Assembly (NCBI GenBank): GCA_900471815.1
Contig: UICE01000004.1
Location: 398,129 to 462,128 of the forward strand
DNA: 64,000 nt
From: Hyphomicrobiales bacterium
GTDB taxonomy: Bacteria; Pseudomonadota; Alphaproteobacteria; Rhizobiales; Rhizobiaceae
Direction: 5' to 3'
Made by a program: the position numbers and the translations under genes. Below, piece by piece: positions 27,921 through 37,662 of this stretch; positions within the stretch are counted from its first letter, which is position 1; every line of letters begins with the position of its first letter. The notes beneath the pieces are model-generated. The model had not been told where the DNA came from, searched no databases, and saw only the letters and a program-made list of their open reading frames with translations.

Positions 27921-28688
27921 ATGATGCCTTCCGCTATTTTTCCCGACCTGAAAGATCGATCTGTGCTTATCACCGGCGGGGGTTCCGGCATTGGCGCTTC
28001 ATTGACTGAAGGCTTTGTGCGTCAGGGTTCGCGCGTTGCCTTCATCGACATTGCCGACGAGCCTTCCAATGCGCTGGTGGAACAGATGGAAAGCCAATAC
28101 GGAAACCGCCCGCTTTATATCAAGGCTGATCTTTCAGACGTGGCGGCTCTGCGGGCTGCCGTGGCGCAAGCCATTGAAAATATTGGACTAATCACCGTAC
28201 TTGTCAACAATGCTGCTTGGGATGACCGGCACGATATTGATGAAGTGACGCCGGAATATTGGGATAAGAACCAATCTATTAACCTGCGTCCCCAGTTCTT
28301 CGCAGCGCAGGCCGTTGTACCATGCATGCGTCAGGCGGGTGGTGGTTCCATCATCAATTTCACCTCGACTTCGTTCATGATCAACCATGGCGAAATGCCT
28401 TCCTATACGGCCGCGAAAGCCGGAATCATCGGTCTTACCAAGGGGTTAGCGGGACGATTGGGGCCGGAGAAAATCCGGGTGAATGCCATTGCCCCTGGCT
28501 GGGTCATTACGGAACGCCAGCGCCAATTGTGGGTATCGGGAGATCGCCTGAAACACCACATTGAACGGCAGGTTTTGCGGGAGGAAATTCAGCCCGGTGA
28601 TATGGTCGGGCCTTGTCTTTTCCTCGCTTCCGATGCAGCGCGCATGCTGAGTGCCCAGACCCTGATCGTTGATGGAGGCTATCTGTGA
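27921..28688 (+). CDS. SDR-family sugar dehydrogenase, probable D-galactose 1-dehydrogenase
   Basis: This 255-residue classical SDR has TGGGSGIG, NNAAWD and Y-x3-K (SYTAAKAG) motifs. By operon logic it oxidises D-galactose to galactonolactone, the first step of the De Ley-Doudoroff pathway. ATG 27921 was preferred because the other in-frame ATG (27888) lies inside the operator and -10 box and adds 11 residues unlike SDRs. The stop overlaps the next start as GTGA. L-arabinose, D-fucose or D-xylose are possible alternative substrates. Confidence 0.85.
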   Translation: MMPSAIFPDLKDRSVLITGGGSGIGASLTEGFVRQGSRVAFIDIADEPSNALVEQMESQYGNRPLYIKADLSDVAALRAAVAQAIENIGLITVLVNNAAWDDRHDIDEVTPEYWDKNQSINLRPQFFAAQAVVPCMRQAGGGSIINFTSTSFMINHGEMPSYTAAKAGIIGLTKGLAGRLGPEKIRVNAIAPGWVITERQRQLWVSGDRLKHHIERQVLREEIQPGDMVGPCLFLASDAARMLSAQTLIVDGGYL

Positions 28689-29614
28689 GCCAGGTCCCGA
28701 TCTATGCGCTAAGTGATTGGGGAACAACGCGTTTCAGGCTCTGGCTCGTCGATGGCGCGGGCAATGTTCTTGGCGAAAAACGTGCCGATGACGGGCTTGA
28801 TGTATCGCGCGTTAAGGGGTTTGCCTCTGTGCTTGAGGGGCATCTTGCAAGCCTTTCAGCACCCTCAGATCTGCCGGTCGTCATATGCGGCATGGCAGGC
28901 TCGCGTCAGGGTTGGGTCGAGGCGAATTATGTGCCGGTTCCTGCCGATTTGAATGCCATTCTTGTTGGTGCCGTCAAACTGCCAGACATGGCGCGCGACG
29001 TTCGCATTATTCCCGGTCTCTGCCAGTTGGACGATACGCCAAATGTCATGCGCGGCGAGGAAACCCAGTTGCTCGGAGCCATTCTGGATAGAAATTTATC
29101 CAGTGGAATCATAGCGATGCCCGGAACGCATTCAAAATGGGTAGAGTTGGAACAGGGCAGGGCCAAGTCATTCGGCACCTATATGACCGGCGAGCTTTAT
29201 GCGCTAGTCAGCCAGCAATCGATCCTGCGCCATTCCATTCAGGATGCAGCGGAATCCGCTTCGGCGGATCATCCGGAATTTATTGCCGCGCTGAAATCCA
29301 TGCTCGCCGGAAACTCTCTCCTGGGTCAGCTCTTTGGCATACGCGCCGCCATGCTTTTAAATGATTTGAAACCGGAGGCAGCTGCTTCTCGGCTTTCGGG
29401 CCTGCTTATCGGTGCAGAAATAGCCGGGCAAAAAGCGATAACAAACAATAGGATAGTCTTGGTCGCGTCGGGTGCAATGGCCACTCTTTATGGCAAGGCG
29501 TTCGACGTCGCCAGACTGGATTTTGATCTGGTGGATGCAGATGAAGCCGTGCGTAAAGGATTGTTCGTTGCTGCCTCCGGTATTTGGCCAAACGTTAAAG
29601 GAAACTTCAAATGA
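28685..29614 (+). CDS. dgoK: 2-dehydro-3-deoxygalactonokinase
   Basis: This 309-residue kinase of the DgoK family phosphorylates 2-keto-3-deoxygalactonate with ATP. The N-terminal phosphate motif is ALSDWGTTRFRLWLVD. Further family segments are GMAGSRQGW, MRGEETQLLGA and MPGTHSKWV. It starts with GTG overlapping the dehydrogenase stop and ends overlapping the aldolase start (ATGA). Cytoplasmic. Confidence 0.93.
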   Translation: MSQVPIYALSDWGTTRFRLWLVDGAGNVLGEKRADDGLDVSRVKGFASVLEGHLASLSAPSDLPVVICGMAGSRQGWVEANYVPVPADLNAILVGAVKLPDMARDVRIIPGLCQLDDTPNVMRGEETQLLGAILDRNLSSGIIAMPGTHSKWVELEQGRAKSFGTYMTGELYALVSQQSILRHSIQDAAESASADHPEFIAALKSMLAGNSLLGQLFGIRAAMLLNDLKPEAAASRLSGLLIGAEIAGQKAITNNRIVLVASGAMATLYGKAFDVARLDFDLVDADEAVRKGLFVAASGIWPNVKGNFK

Positions 29615-30252
29615 CCCTTTCTTCCGCTCCATGGCCCAAGCTTAAACGCGACCTGATCGCGATCTTGCGGGGCGTCCGGCCAGATGAAGTTTTGGCAATT
29701 GGGGAGGCGCTTGTTGCTGCGGGAATCGATGTCATCGAAGTGCCGCTCAATTCCCCTGATCCGTTCCAATCCATTGAACTGCTTGCAAAAAAACTGCCTT
29801 CGCACGTTCTTGTTGGCGCTGGGACAGTGCTCGATGCAAATGACGTTCAACGGCTTGGGGATGCCGGCGGGCGTCTTGTCATTTCGCCAAATATCGATCC
29901 TTCCGTGCTGGCAGCCGCTGCCAAAGCAGAGATGGTGTCCATGCCGGGCGTTTTCACGCCGACTGAAGCGCTTGCTGCTTTGAAAGCCGGTGCATCCGGC
30001 TTGAAGTTCTTTCCGGCAAGCGTGCTCGGTCCCGACGGCATAAAGGCGATCAGCGCAATTCTACCCAAGGGAACCATTATCGGTGCTGTTGGCGGTGTCG
30101 ATGAAAACGGCTTCGCGTCCTATGCGAAGGTTGGCGTTAGAACGTTCGGGCTAGGTTCCAGTCTTTACAAGATTGGCGCGACAGCGGGAGAGGTGGGTGA
30201 CCGCGCAAGAGCAACAATTGCCGCATATGATCGGGTTTTTGGGGAAGTTTGA
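29611..30252 (+). CDS. dgoA: 2-dehydro-3-deoxy-6-phosphogalactonate aldolase
   Basis: This 213-residue class I aldolase of the KDPG/KDPGal family cleaves KDPGal to pyruvate and glyceraldehyde 3-phosphate. The active-site glutamate lies in IEVPLNSPDPF. The Schiff-base lysine is in SGLKFFPAS, and the phosphate loop follows (GAVGGVDENGF). It overlaps dgoK by four bases and is followed two bases later by the lactonase gene. Confidence 0.93.
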   Translation: MTLSSAPWPKLKRDLIAILRGVRPDEVLAIGEALVAAGIDVIEVPLNSPDPFQSIELLAKKLPSHVLVGAGTVLDANDVQRLGDAGGRLVISPNIDPSVLAAAAKAEMVSMPGVFTPTEALAALKAGASGLKFFPASVLGPDGIKAISAILPKGTIIGAVGGVDENGFASYAKVGVRTFGLGSSLYKIGATAGEVGDRARATIAAYDRVFGEV

Positions 30253-30254
30253 CG

Positions 30255-31130
30255 ATGAATCAGCCAAAAATCAGCGTTTTTCACGATGTTCCATGTCAAT
30301 TGGGCGAGGGGCCGGGTTGCGATCCACTAACGAAGAATGCCTGGTGGTTCGATATCGTCACGGGCCGTCTGTTCGAAAAACCCTTGGCTGGCGGCGACGT
30401 CGCAATCCATCAACTCGGGCAAATGGCGAGTGCGCTGGCGGTGGTCGACGCGCAGCATCAGTTGATTTCCACGGAGACCGGGCTTGTGCTTCGTGACCGC
30501 CATACGGGCGTGCTGAAAATGCACCAGCCAATCGAGGCGGATAATCCGATTACGCGCTCAAACGATGCGCGCGTGCATCCAGCCGGTGCTTTCTGGATTG
30601 GCACAATGGGCAAGAAAGCAGAGCAGAGGGCGGGCTCGATCTATTGGTATCGAAAAGGCGAATTGCGTAAAATATTCAACGACATAACAATTCCAAACTC
30701 GATCTGCTTCTCGCCCGATGGCAGTATTTCATACTTTGCAGATACAGATAAAAATATAATCTGGCGAGTCGATACCGATCCTGAAACCGGGCTTCCCATT
30801 GGCGAGCCGACAGAGTTTTATAGACACCAGGAAAAGGGCGGCGTTGACGGTTCTGTAGTCGATGGCGATGGCAATCTGTGGAATGCCTGTTGGGGCCGTT
30901 CAGCCGTGGATGTCTATTCGCCATCCGGTAAGCGCATACATTCCATCACGATGCCCGTAAAGCAGCCTTCCTGTCCCGCATTTGTCAGCGAGGATACGGC
31001 GAGCATGATCGTTACAACGGCCTATCATGATATGAGCGAGGCTTATCACAAGACTGATCCTGATGCGGGCAAGACGTACCTTGTTGAGCTGGCTGGTAAA
31101 GGCCGCTTTGATCGACCTGTGCAATTGTAA
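30255..31130 (+). CDS. SMP-30/gluconolactonase family sugar lactonase
   Basis: This 291-residue six-bladed propeller lactonase has metal ligands visible as E in LGEGPG, N in RSNDARVHPAG and D in GGVDGSVVDGDGN. In this operon it would open galactonolactone to galactonate. ATG 30255 was chosen over the overlapping TTG at 30249. Galactonate dehydratase (DgoD), the step between this and dgoK, is not in the operon. Confidence 0.9.
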   Translation: MNQPKISVFHDVPCQLGEGPGCDPLTKNAWWFDIVTGRLFEKPLAGGDVAIHQLGQMASALAVVDAQHQLISTETGLVLRDRHTGVLKMHQPIEADNPITRSNDARVHPAGAFWIGTMGKKAEQRAGSIYWYRKGELRKIFNDITIPNSICFSPDGSISYFADTDKNIIWRVDTDPETGLPIGEPTEFYRHQEKGGVDGSVVDGDGNLWNACWGRSAVDVYSPSGKRIHSITMPVKQPSCPAFVSEDTASMIVTTAYHDMSEAYHKTDPDAGKTYLVELAGKGRFDRPVQL

Positions 31131-31252
31131 TTGCAACTCAGGAACCATTGCCGGGCATCATCGTTTCCTCCCTGTAACCAAATATCAACGACTACGAACG
31201 CAAGCCGCCTGGCTGCGAGTGGTGGTCTGTGTCTGTAATCAGGAGAATGAAC

Positions 31253-31756
31253 ATGGGATTTTTTTCCAAGGATATCAAAACGATGGACGACCTGTTCGTC
31301 CATACGCTTCGGGATATTTACTATGCGGAAAACCAGATCGTAAAAGCTTTGCCCGAGATGATCGACAAGGCTACTGATCAAACTCTCAAGGATGGATTTG
31401 AAAAACATCTGCAGGAAACACATCTGCAGATTGAGCGTCTGGAGCAGGTTTTTGCCCAGCATGGTGTTGAAGTCAGTGGTGTGAATTGCCCAGCCATTGA
31501 TGGCATTCTGGAAGAGGCCGACGACATTGCAGGCGAGGTAGATGATGATCGCGTTCTCGATGCGGCGTTGATCGCTGCCGCTCAGGCTGTCGAGCATTAT
31601 GAAATTACACGCTATGGCACGCTCGTCGCATGGGCAAAGCAGCTTGGTCGCCATGATTGCGCCGCCCTGCTTCAGCAAAATCTCGATGAAGAGCTAAAGA
31701 CGGATAAGGCTCTGACCGGCATGGCAGAAAATCGCATCAACGCTGCTGCAGCGTAA
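31253..31756 (+). CDS. ferritin-like DUF892 (YciE/YciF) protein
   Basis: This 167-residue four-helix bundle protein has the DUF892 opening (DLFVHTLRDIYYAENQIVKA). Helices with His/Glu ligands follow (HLQETHLQIERLE, AVEHYEITRYGTLVAWA). E. coli relatives are stress-induced; the biochemical role is unclear. ATG 31253 is preceded by AGGAG at a seven-base distance. A strong terminator follows, so it is probably monocistronic. Confidence 0.9.
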   Translation: MGFFSKDIKTMDDLFVHTLRDIYYAENQIVKALPEMIDKATDQTLKDGFEKHLQETHLQIERLEQVFAQHGVEVSGVNCPAIDGILEEADDIAGEVDDDRVLDAALIAAAQAVEHYEITRYGTLVAWAKQLGRHDCAALLQQNLDEELKTDKALTGMAENRINAAAA

Positions 31757-31772
31757 GTTTTGGCATCCGTAC

Positions 31773-31821
31773 GGCCAGTCTTTCAAGCCACCACTTGAAA
31801 CGGCTGGCCGCACTATTTTTT
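31773..31821 (+). terminator. rho-independent terminator
   Basis: GGCCAGTCTTTCAAG (31773-31787) pairs with 31794-31809 with small mismatches. A run of six T follows at 31816-31821. Confidence 0.85.
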
Positions 31822-31854
31822 GTTGGTCAGAACCATAAGATTTGAGGATTAACA

Positions 31855-32001
31855 ATGGCCAAGAGGATCGAAGCGCCAAGGATAAAGCAGGGCGAACAGG
31901 GTTACCCAATTCTGGTAGTGCTGGTCGTGTTGTTCGGGCTAGCAGCGCTTATCTGGCTGGGCGTTGAGGTCTACAGTCAATATATTGCCAGTGGCAGATA
32001 G
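31855..32001 (+). CDS. small single-span membrane protein, 48 residues
   Basis: ATG 31855 is preceded by GAGG. A basic N-terminus (MAKRIEAPRIKQGEQG) is followed by one hydrophobic helix (YPILVVLVVLFGLAALIWLG) and a short polar tail. The order basic-hydrophobic-polar predicts an inner-membrane protein with the N-terminus inside. No family recognised. It lies right after the terminator of the ferritin-like gene and before anmK, in the same direction. Confidence 0.6.
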   Translation: MAKRIEAPRIKQGEQGYPILVVLVVLFGLAALIWLGVEVYSQYIASGR

Positions 32002-32130
32002 CTGGAGCCGTTCGCAAATAGCTCCCTCTCTTGCCCAGATTACAATAGGAAACGGCGCTTGCGGATCATGCCGCCAACGGGTTAACAAGGCTGCGAAATA
32101 CCGCAATCGCTCGGGAGCGCAGTCCGCCGT

Positions 32131-33291
32131 ATGAACCATCCTAAAACCTCCGATATGAAGTCAAGCTGGGCAGTCGGTCTCATGACCGGCACTGTGCTGG
32201 ATGGTTTCATCGATATTGCAATGATACGCAGTGATGGCGAAACCATTGACGAGTTCGGCCCCTGGGAATTGGCACCTTATCCCACCGATATTCGCTCGCT
32301 TTTGGCGGAAACTTTGGACATTGCCCGTGAATGGCAATTCAAGGGCCCTGAGCCGGAAATCTTTCGCAAAGCGGAAATCGCGTTGACGGAAGCGCAATCG
32401 CTTGCCGTCAATCTATTCCTTGAAAAGCATGGCTTTCAGTCTTCCGATATTGCAGCTGTCGGCTTTCACGGTCAGACGGTTCTCCATGTGGCGCCTCAAG
32501 GCGGAAATCGCGGATTCACACGACAATTGGGCGATGGCGCAATCATGTCGCGGATTGTTGGAACGGATGTTGTGTTCGATTTCCGTTCTGCGGATGTAGA
32601 GGCAGGCGGGCAAGGAGCGCCGCTTTCGGCGATTTATCACAAGGCCATGTTGCAAAAGATTGGAGCTGGCGCCGATCATGCCATGCTCAATCTGGGCGGT
32701 GTCGCCAACATCACCTGGTGCAATTCAAGCGACATGATCGCCTTTGATACCGGTCCGGCCAATGCTCCGGTCAATGACTGGATTCGGGCGAAAACGGGCA
32801 AGGAAATGGACCGTGACGGCAAGATTGCCGCAAGTGGAAACGTTGATGAGGAGCGCATGCGCGTGCTTCTCAGCCATCCATTCCTCCATGCACCATATCC
32901 GAAATCGCTTGATCGGTTTGATTTCCCGGCATCCATGGCTGACGGTCTTGGTCTTGAAGATGGTGCAGCGACCCTGACAGCTTTTACTGCTGGCGCGGTG
33001 GGAAAAGCGTTGGACCTTCTGCCGGAACGACCCAAGAAGATTGTCGTATGTGGCGGTGGGCGCAAGAACCCGGTCATGATGAAGGAAATTTCAAAGCGAG
33101 CTAATGTGGAGGTGATCATCGCTGACGATGTGGGCCTGCGCGGCGATGCGGTAGAAGCGGAATGCTTCGCTTATCTGGCAATGCGTTCGCTTAAGGGACT
33201 GCCACTCAGTTTTCCGCACACAACAGGCGTTGCAAAACCACAGACCGGCGGCAGAATTGCACGCCGCCGCGATTTAGAAATCTCAAGCTAA
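32131..33291 (+). CDS. anmK: anhydro-N-acetylmuramic acid kinase
   Basis: This 386-residue kinase opens and phosphorylates 1,6-anhydro-MurNAc from cell-wall recycling to give MurNAc 6-phosphate. The N-terminal motif is [16 protein letters not shown] ([15 protein letters not shown]). Further family motifs are [44 protein letters not shown] and [11 protein letters not shown]. Two in-frame ATGs (32131, 32155) are possible starts. Cytoplasmic; no other recycling gene lies beside it. Confidence 0.95.
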   Translation: MNHPKTSDMKSSWAVGLMTGTVLDGFIDIAMIRSDGETIDEFGPWELAPYPTDIRSLLAETLDIAREWQFKGPEPEIFRKAEIALTEAQSLAVNLFLEKHGFQSSDIAAVGFHGQTVLHVAPQGGNRGFTRQLGDGAIMSRIVGTDVVFDFRSADVEAGGQGAPLSAIYHKAMLQKIGAGADHAMLNLGGVANITWCNSSDMIAFDTGPANAPVNDWIRAKTGKEMDRDGKIAASGNVDEERMRVLLSHPFLHAPYPKSLDRFDFPASMADGLGLEDGAATLTAFTAGAVGKALDLLPERPKKIVVCGGGRKNPVMMKEISKRANVEVIIADDVGLRGDAVEAECFAYLAMRSLKGLPLSFPHTTGVAKPQTGGRIARRRDLEISS

Positions 33292-33492
33292 AACAGAGAA
33301 ATTCGAATTGCTTCAGATCGCGCATTGCTGGATCTGGCTTGGTTCCATAAGATAGATTACGCGATAACTATGTGTATCCGGGGTGGGTTCAAGGATGAAG
33401 TGCGACACGTATTGAATGTCTGGTTTAGGAGGATGCAACGCGCCCGGCGGTGCATCCCAATCTAATGCGTACTTCGCCAAAGTACCCTGCTA

Positions 33493-34794
33493 TCAGAAAT
33501 GCTCGTTGCTATCTGCCCTCTTGCCGAGGATCAATGCAGCGATGAGGCCGAGCGCCACGCCGAACATGACATAATAAGTCGGCGCCATGGGTGATCCGGT
33601 CTTCTGGATCAGCCAGGTCACGATGAACTGTGCAAAACCACCAATGAGCATCACGGCAATATTGTACGAGATTGACAGGCCCAAAGACCGCACGCGTGTT
33701 GGAAAGAGCACGGCCATGACTGTGCTGAACACGGCAAAGAATGCTGCCGCGCAAAGACCGGTTGCCAGCTGTACCACGATAAGCCTGCTGATCGTGGGAG
33801 CGGCTGTCAGCCATGAATAGAGCGGAAACAAGATGACGAGATAGACCGCAAGGGAGGTGATCAACAGCTTGCTTCGACCCACCCTATCGGAAAGGATACC
33901 CATCAAAGGTGTCAGGACAACAACCCACAATGCCCCAAGCATCTGAACCTCGAACGTTTCCTGAAGTGGCAGCTGAAGGATCTTCGTCGCGAAGGTCACG
34001 AGATAGGTGAAGGTTATATACACCGTAACAGTAGCAGCGGCGACAAGCCCGATGCCCAATACTGTTTCGCGCCATGAGCTTGCCAGCAATTCTCCGATAC
34101 TGATGTGGGTGCCTTTAACGGTCTCTTCCCGTTTGGCATTGCGGAATACTTCTGTCTCATCAAGGCGTTGACGGATATAGACGGCAACAGGAATGATGAC
34201 CAGGCCAACGAAAAAGGGAATGCGCCAAGCCCATGCCTCGATCTGCTCCTGCGTAAAATAGACTGTCATTAACGTGCCTGCAGCGGCGCCAATCAACAGT
34301 CCGATCATCTGGCCGGTCATTTGCCAGGAGCCATAAAAGCCACGCTTTTCGCGAGGGGCCATCTCGATGAGCAATGCTGTCGCCGTGCCGAATTCGCCGC
34401 CGGCCGAAAAGCCCTGTATCAGCCGGGCGATAAGGATCAGCAATGGAGCCAACACGCCCGCCGCCTGATAGGTCGGAGCGAATGTGATGATCGCCATGGA
34501 AACCGCCATGAGCGAAGTGATCAACACCATGGCAGCCTTGCGGCCATGCTTGTCGCCATAAAGACCAAGAATAATGCCGCCGACGGGACGCATCAGAAAC
34601 CCGACGCCAAAAATGGCCGTGGTCATCAGGATAGCATTCAGATCGCTGCTTGAGGCGGAGGGATCGACCGGAAAAAACAACCGCGCGATGATGGGTGTCA
34701 TAAAGGCAAACACAAGAAAATCATACCATTCGAGCGCATTGCCGATAACAGCAGCAACAAGATTACGCACCGGCACTTTGTGAGGCTGCTGCAT
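33493..34794 (-). CDS. MFS transporter, metabolite:H+ symporter (MHS) family
   Basis: This 433-residue inner-membrane protein has twelve hydrophobic segments. MHS family marks are the N-terminal GNALEWYDFLVFAF, the loop GDKHGRKAAM and LIQGFSAGGEFGTATALLIE. Relatives import citrate, 2-oxoglutarate, proline/betaine or shikimate with protons. The substrate is not clear. It stands alone on the minus strand; the 200 bases between it and anmK hold nothing I can identify. Confidence 0.92.
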   Translation of the reverse strand: MQQPHKVPVRNLVAAVIGNALEWYDFLVFAFMTPIIARLFFPVDPSASSSDLNAILMTTAIFGVGFLMRPVGGIILGLYGDKHGRKAAMVLITSLMAVSMAIITFAPTYQAAGVLAPLLILIARLIQGFSAGGEFGTATALLIEMAPREKRGFYGSWQMTGQMIGLLIGAAAGTLMTVYFTQEQIEAWAWRIPFFVGLVIIPVAVYIRQRLDETEVFRNAKREETVKGTHISIGELLASSWRETVLGIGLVAAATVTVYITFTYLVTFATKILQLPLQETFEVQMLGALWVVVLTPLMGILSDRVGRSKLLITSLAVYLVILFPLYSWLTAAPTISRLIVVQLATGLCAAAFFAVFSTVMAVLFPTRVRSLGLSISYNIAVMLIGGFAQFIVTWLIQKTGSPMAPTYYVMFGVALGLIAALILGKRADSNEHF

Positions 34795-35050
34795 GATTAT
34801 TCCTTTATCAGTGGGGTTTTCTGTCAGAAGGTCATAGCCAGCCTGCCAGGAGACTCGCTTCAGCTACAGTTGAACCCCTCTCCCGGATTGGTCCAGTCCC
34901 TAGAAGTTGTTTTCCCCATGAACCAATGGTGCGCTGCAAAATGTCTTATGTTGCGCCGAGACAAGGCTCGCTGTTGCAAATTACTGAAACAGGCTTTTAT
35001 CTTGGCCGCTCGCTGAAACCGGGTCTAACGCTATTCGAGAGGGTCCAATC

Positions 35051-35635
35051 ATGAAATATTTCTATTCTCCCGACACTTGTGCTTTAGCCGGGCATATCGC
35101 CCTTGCGGAAGGCGGTCATACGCCGCAGCTGATCAAGGTCGATGTTTTCACGCGAACGATCAAGGAACCTGGCGATTACAATGAGGTAAATCCCAAGGGC
35201 TATGTACCCCTGCTGGAATCTGACGATGGCCGGCAACTTACGGAAAATGTTGCAATTCTCAACTGGATCTCACGAAACTCGCCGCGATTTTCGGAAGGGT
35301 CAAAGCCTGATATCGACAGGCAAACTGAGATGCTGGCTTTCATATCAAGCGAAATTCAAAAGCCCTTCGTCTTTTCCTTTTTCCTGCCGGGTGACGAAGC
35401 AAAAAGCGACCTGACCAAAATGGTCGCCGGGCGGTTCGCCTATCTCACCGAGGTGCTCGATGAACCATTTCTGTTGGGCAGCGATTTCAGCGTGGCGGAT
35501 GCATTTCTCTATGTCATGTTACGCTGGGCGCGCATGTCGAATATGGAAGTATCGCCGCGGCTCCTCGAATATCGGGATAGGATCGAGCGTATGCACTCAG
35601 TACAACGAGCTTTGACTGAAGAAGGACTGGCCTAA
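35051..35635 (+). CDS. glutathione S-transferase family protein
   Basis: This 194-residue protein has a thioredoxin-like N-terminal domain beginning MKYFYSPDTCALAGHIALAE, with the bacterial beta-class-like SP-x-CAL motif holding a cysteine near residue 10. A conserved cis-Pro segment follows (GYVPLLESDDG, then LTENVAILNWI), and then an all-alpha C-terminal domain. Likely cytosolic detoxification or redox function. The 255-base gap before it shows no other feature. Confidence 0.9.
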   Translation: MKYFYSPDTCALAGHIALAEGGHTPQLIKVDVFTRTIKEPGDYNEVNPKGYVPLLESDDGRQLTENVAILNWISRNSPRFSEGSKPDIDRQTEMLAFISSEIQKPFVFSFFLPGDEAKSDLTKMVAGRFAYLTEVLDEPFLLGSDFSVADAFLYVMLRWARMSNMEVSPRLLEYRDRIERMHSVQRALTEEGLA

Positions 35636-35793
35636 AAAATCCATTCAGGCTTCAGAGCCAAGGCACTTGGACCTGGTTTAAAATCAAATGAAAGCCCCAG
35701 TAACATTCAAAGGTTGTTTTTGCGTGGTGTACAGGCCATGCTCCAACAATACCGAATGTAGATCAACTGTCGGTTCTATACGTTGAGAATGAA

Positions 35794-36879
35794 ATGGAAT
35801 TAAGCATACTGGCGACGGGGATTGTGCGGATACTTGGTATAACCGCGCTCGTCATCCTTTCCTATTCGATGGTCATTCGTAATTTTCCGAATGGTTGGAA
35901 AAAGAGCGCTGCTATCGGCATCCTCTTTGCCACTGGTGCCATATTGTCGATGAACGATGCAGTGATGCCGGCACCGGGTGTCTTCTTCGATGGCCGCACC
36001 GCTCTCCTGGCAATTGTTTATCCTTATGGGGGACTTATTGGCACCGTCATTGCTGCTTTATTGATCGCTGCCTATCGCATATGGCTCGGCGGCGTTGGTG
36101 TCGTGCCAGGGCTGTTGTCCATCTTGATGCTTTGCTGCGTGAGTTATGCTGCAGCGCGTGTTCCGGTCCGAAAAATTCCGGTTGGCTTTGGTCGCTCGAC
36201 GCTCATCGGGCTGGCTGCATCGCTCTCGATTATTTCCGTTGTGCTGCTGCCAGGTGAAGTCGTTGCAACCATTGTCGGCGCGCCATTGATCGCAGTCATA
36301 TTGGCCAATATCGCCAATGTCGTCATTATCGTCAATTTCCTGGAAAGGGAAAAATCCCGCTTGAGGATCATCAGGGCGCTGGAGCATGAAGCTTCTGTGG
36401 ATCCCCTGACAAAGCTCCAGAATCGCAGGGCCTTCGACAAGGCAGCTTTAAGAGCAATGAATGATAATCGAGCCAAAGCGGCCCATTGCTCCTTGATAAT
36501 GATTGATATTGATCATTTCAAAACAATCAACGACAGGCTTGGACATTATACGGGTGACACGGTACTGGCTGATGTGGCGGCAATCATCCAGAAGAATGTG
36601 CGCCTTGGTGATGTTGTGGTCCGCTATGGCGGCGAAGAAATCTTGCTACTGCTCGCCAATACAAAACAGGATGCTGCCAATGCATTGGCAGAGCGCGTGC
36701 GCAGTGAGATTGAAAATACGGATTTTGTCTCGGGATCGGAAAGCGTCAATGTCACTGTGAGCGCCGGTGTTGCCAGCTTGGGCGAGAAATATGCAAGCAT
36801 GGAGGCCTTGCTCAAGGCTGCTGACAAGGCACTTTACCATGCAAAACTAAGCGGCCGAAATCGCGTCGAGGTCGCTTAG
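35794..36879 (+). CDS. membrane-bound diguanylate cyclase (5TM + GGDEF)
   Basis: This 361-residue protein has five to six transmembrane helices (1-190) of the 5TMR-LYT sensor type, followed by a GGDEF domain (about 205-360). The active site reads GGEEI, differing from GGEEF only in the last residue. The substrate motif IDIDHFKTIND and the inhibitory I-site RLGD five residues upstream are intact, so it should make c-di-GMP with product inhibition. This contrasts with the degenerate protein at 1006-3486. It converges with the amino-acid ATPase gene, leaving nine bases. Confidence 0.92.
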   Translation: MELSILATGIVRILGITALVILSYSMVIRNFPNGWKKSAAIGILFATGAILSMNDAVMPAPGVFFDGRTALLAIVYPYGGLIGTVIAALLIAAYRIWLGGVGVVPGLLSILMLCCVSYAAARVPVRKIPVGFGRSTLIGLAASLSIISVVLLPGEVVATIVGAPLIAVILANIANVVIIVNFLEREKSRLRIIRALEHEASVDPLTKLQNRRAFDKAALRAMNDNRAKAAHCSLIMIDIDHFKTINDRLGHYTGDTVLADVAAIIQKNVRLGDVVVRYGGEEILLLLANTKQDAANALAERVRSEIENTDFVSGSESVNVTVSAGVASLGEKYASMEALLKAADKALYHAKLSGRNRVEVA

Positions 36880-36888
36880 ATCAGCTTT

Positions 36889-37662
36889 TTAAATACCCTC
36901 GCCATGCATATGACCATCGTGAGTCAGCGTGGCTATGAAGCGTTTTGTACGTTCATGCTTTGGCTGAGTGAAGATATCACGTGAAGTACCCGTTTCAACA
37001 ATTACGCCGCCATCCAATACGATCACTTCATTGGCGATGCGTGAAGCCAGCCGCAAATCATGCGTGGCCATGACCATTGTTGTGCCTTCCCGCGCCAATT
37101 GAGCCAGAACATCGACCACCTCGCCCGATAGTTCCGGGTCGAGCGCAGAGGTAGGTTCGTCGCACAAAAGGACCTTGGGTGATGGAGCCAATGCACGGGC
37201 AATGGCGACACGCTGTTGCTGTCCGCCGGAAAGTGTTGAGGGCCAGACCTCCGATTTATGTGCAAGGCCAACTTTTTCCAAGAGGGCCTTTGCGCGCTCC
37301 CTCGCCTTCTCTTTGGGCCATTTGAGAACGGTGGTCAGGCCCTCGGTCACGTTCTCAATCACGGTTCGATGGGGAAAGAGCTGGAAGTTCTGAAAGACCA
37401 TGCCAGTGTGACGCCGGAGCAATTGAATTTGCTTCGTCGAAGGTTTGACGCCCGGCTGAAACTCAAGACGGTCTCCGGCGATTTCGACGCTGCCAGCGGT
37501 GGGAATTTCAAGCAGGTTAATGCAGCGAAGCAATGTGCTCTTGCCGCCACCGGAAGGGCCGACAAGTGCCATTACCGCACCTTCTGCTACATCAAGAGAG
37601 ACATTCTTCAGGACTTGAAGATCGCCAAAATTCTTCTCGATATTCTTGAGTTGGATCATCAT
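36889..37662 (-). CDS. polar amino-acid ABC transporter ATP-binding protein
   Basis: This 257-residue NBD of the HisP/GlnQ type has Walker [10 protein letters not shown], signature [13 protein letters not shown] and Walker [13 protein letters not shown]. Its start overlaps the permease stop by four bases; a second ATG directly follows the first. It is the last gene of a binding protein-permease-ATPase operon. Confidence 0.93.
   Translation of the reverse strand: MMIQLKNIEKNFGDLQVLKNVSLDVAEGAVMALVGPSGGGKSTLLRCINLLEIPTAGSVEIAGDRLEFQPGVKPSTKQIQLLRRHTGMVFQNFQLFPHRTVIENVTEGLTTVLKWPKEKARERAKALLEKVGLAHKSEVWPSTLSGGQQQRVAIARALAPSPKVLLCDEPTSALDPELSGEVVDVLAQLAREGTTMVMATHDLRLASRIANEVIVLDGGVIVETGTSRDIFTQPKHERTKRFIATLTHDGHMHGEGI

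Noticed and set aside
35794..36879. GGEEI variant taken as an inactive cyclase
   Set aside because: Only the last signature residue differs, and the metal, substrate and I-site residues are intact, so activity is likely.
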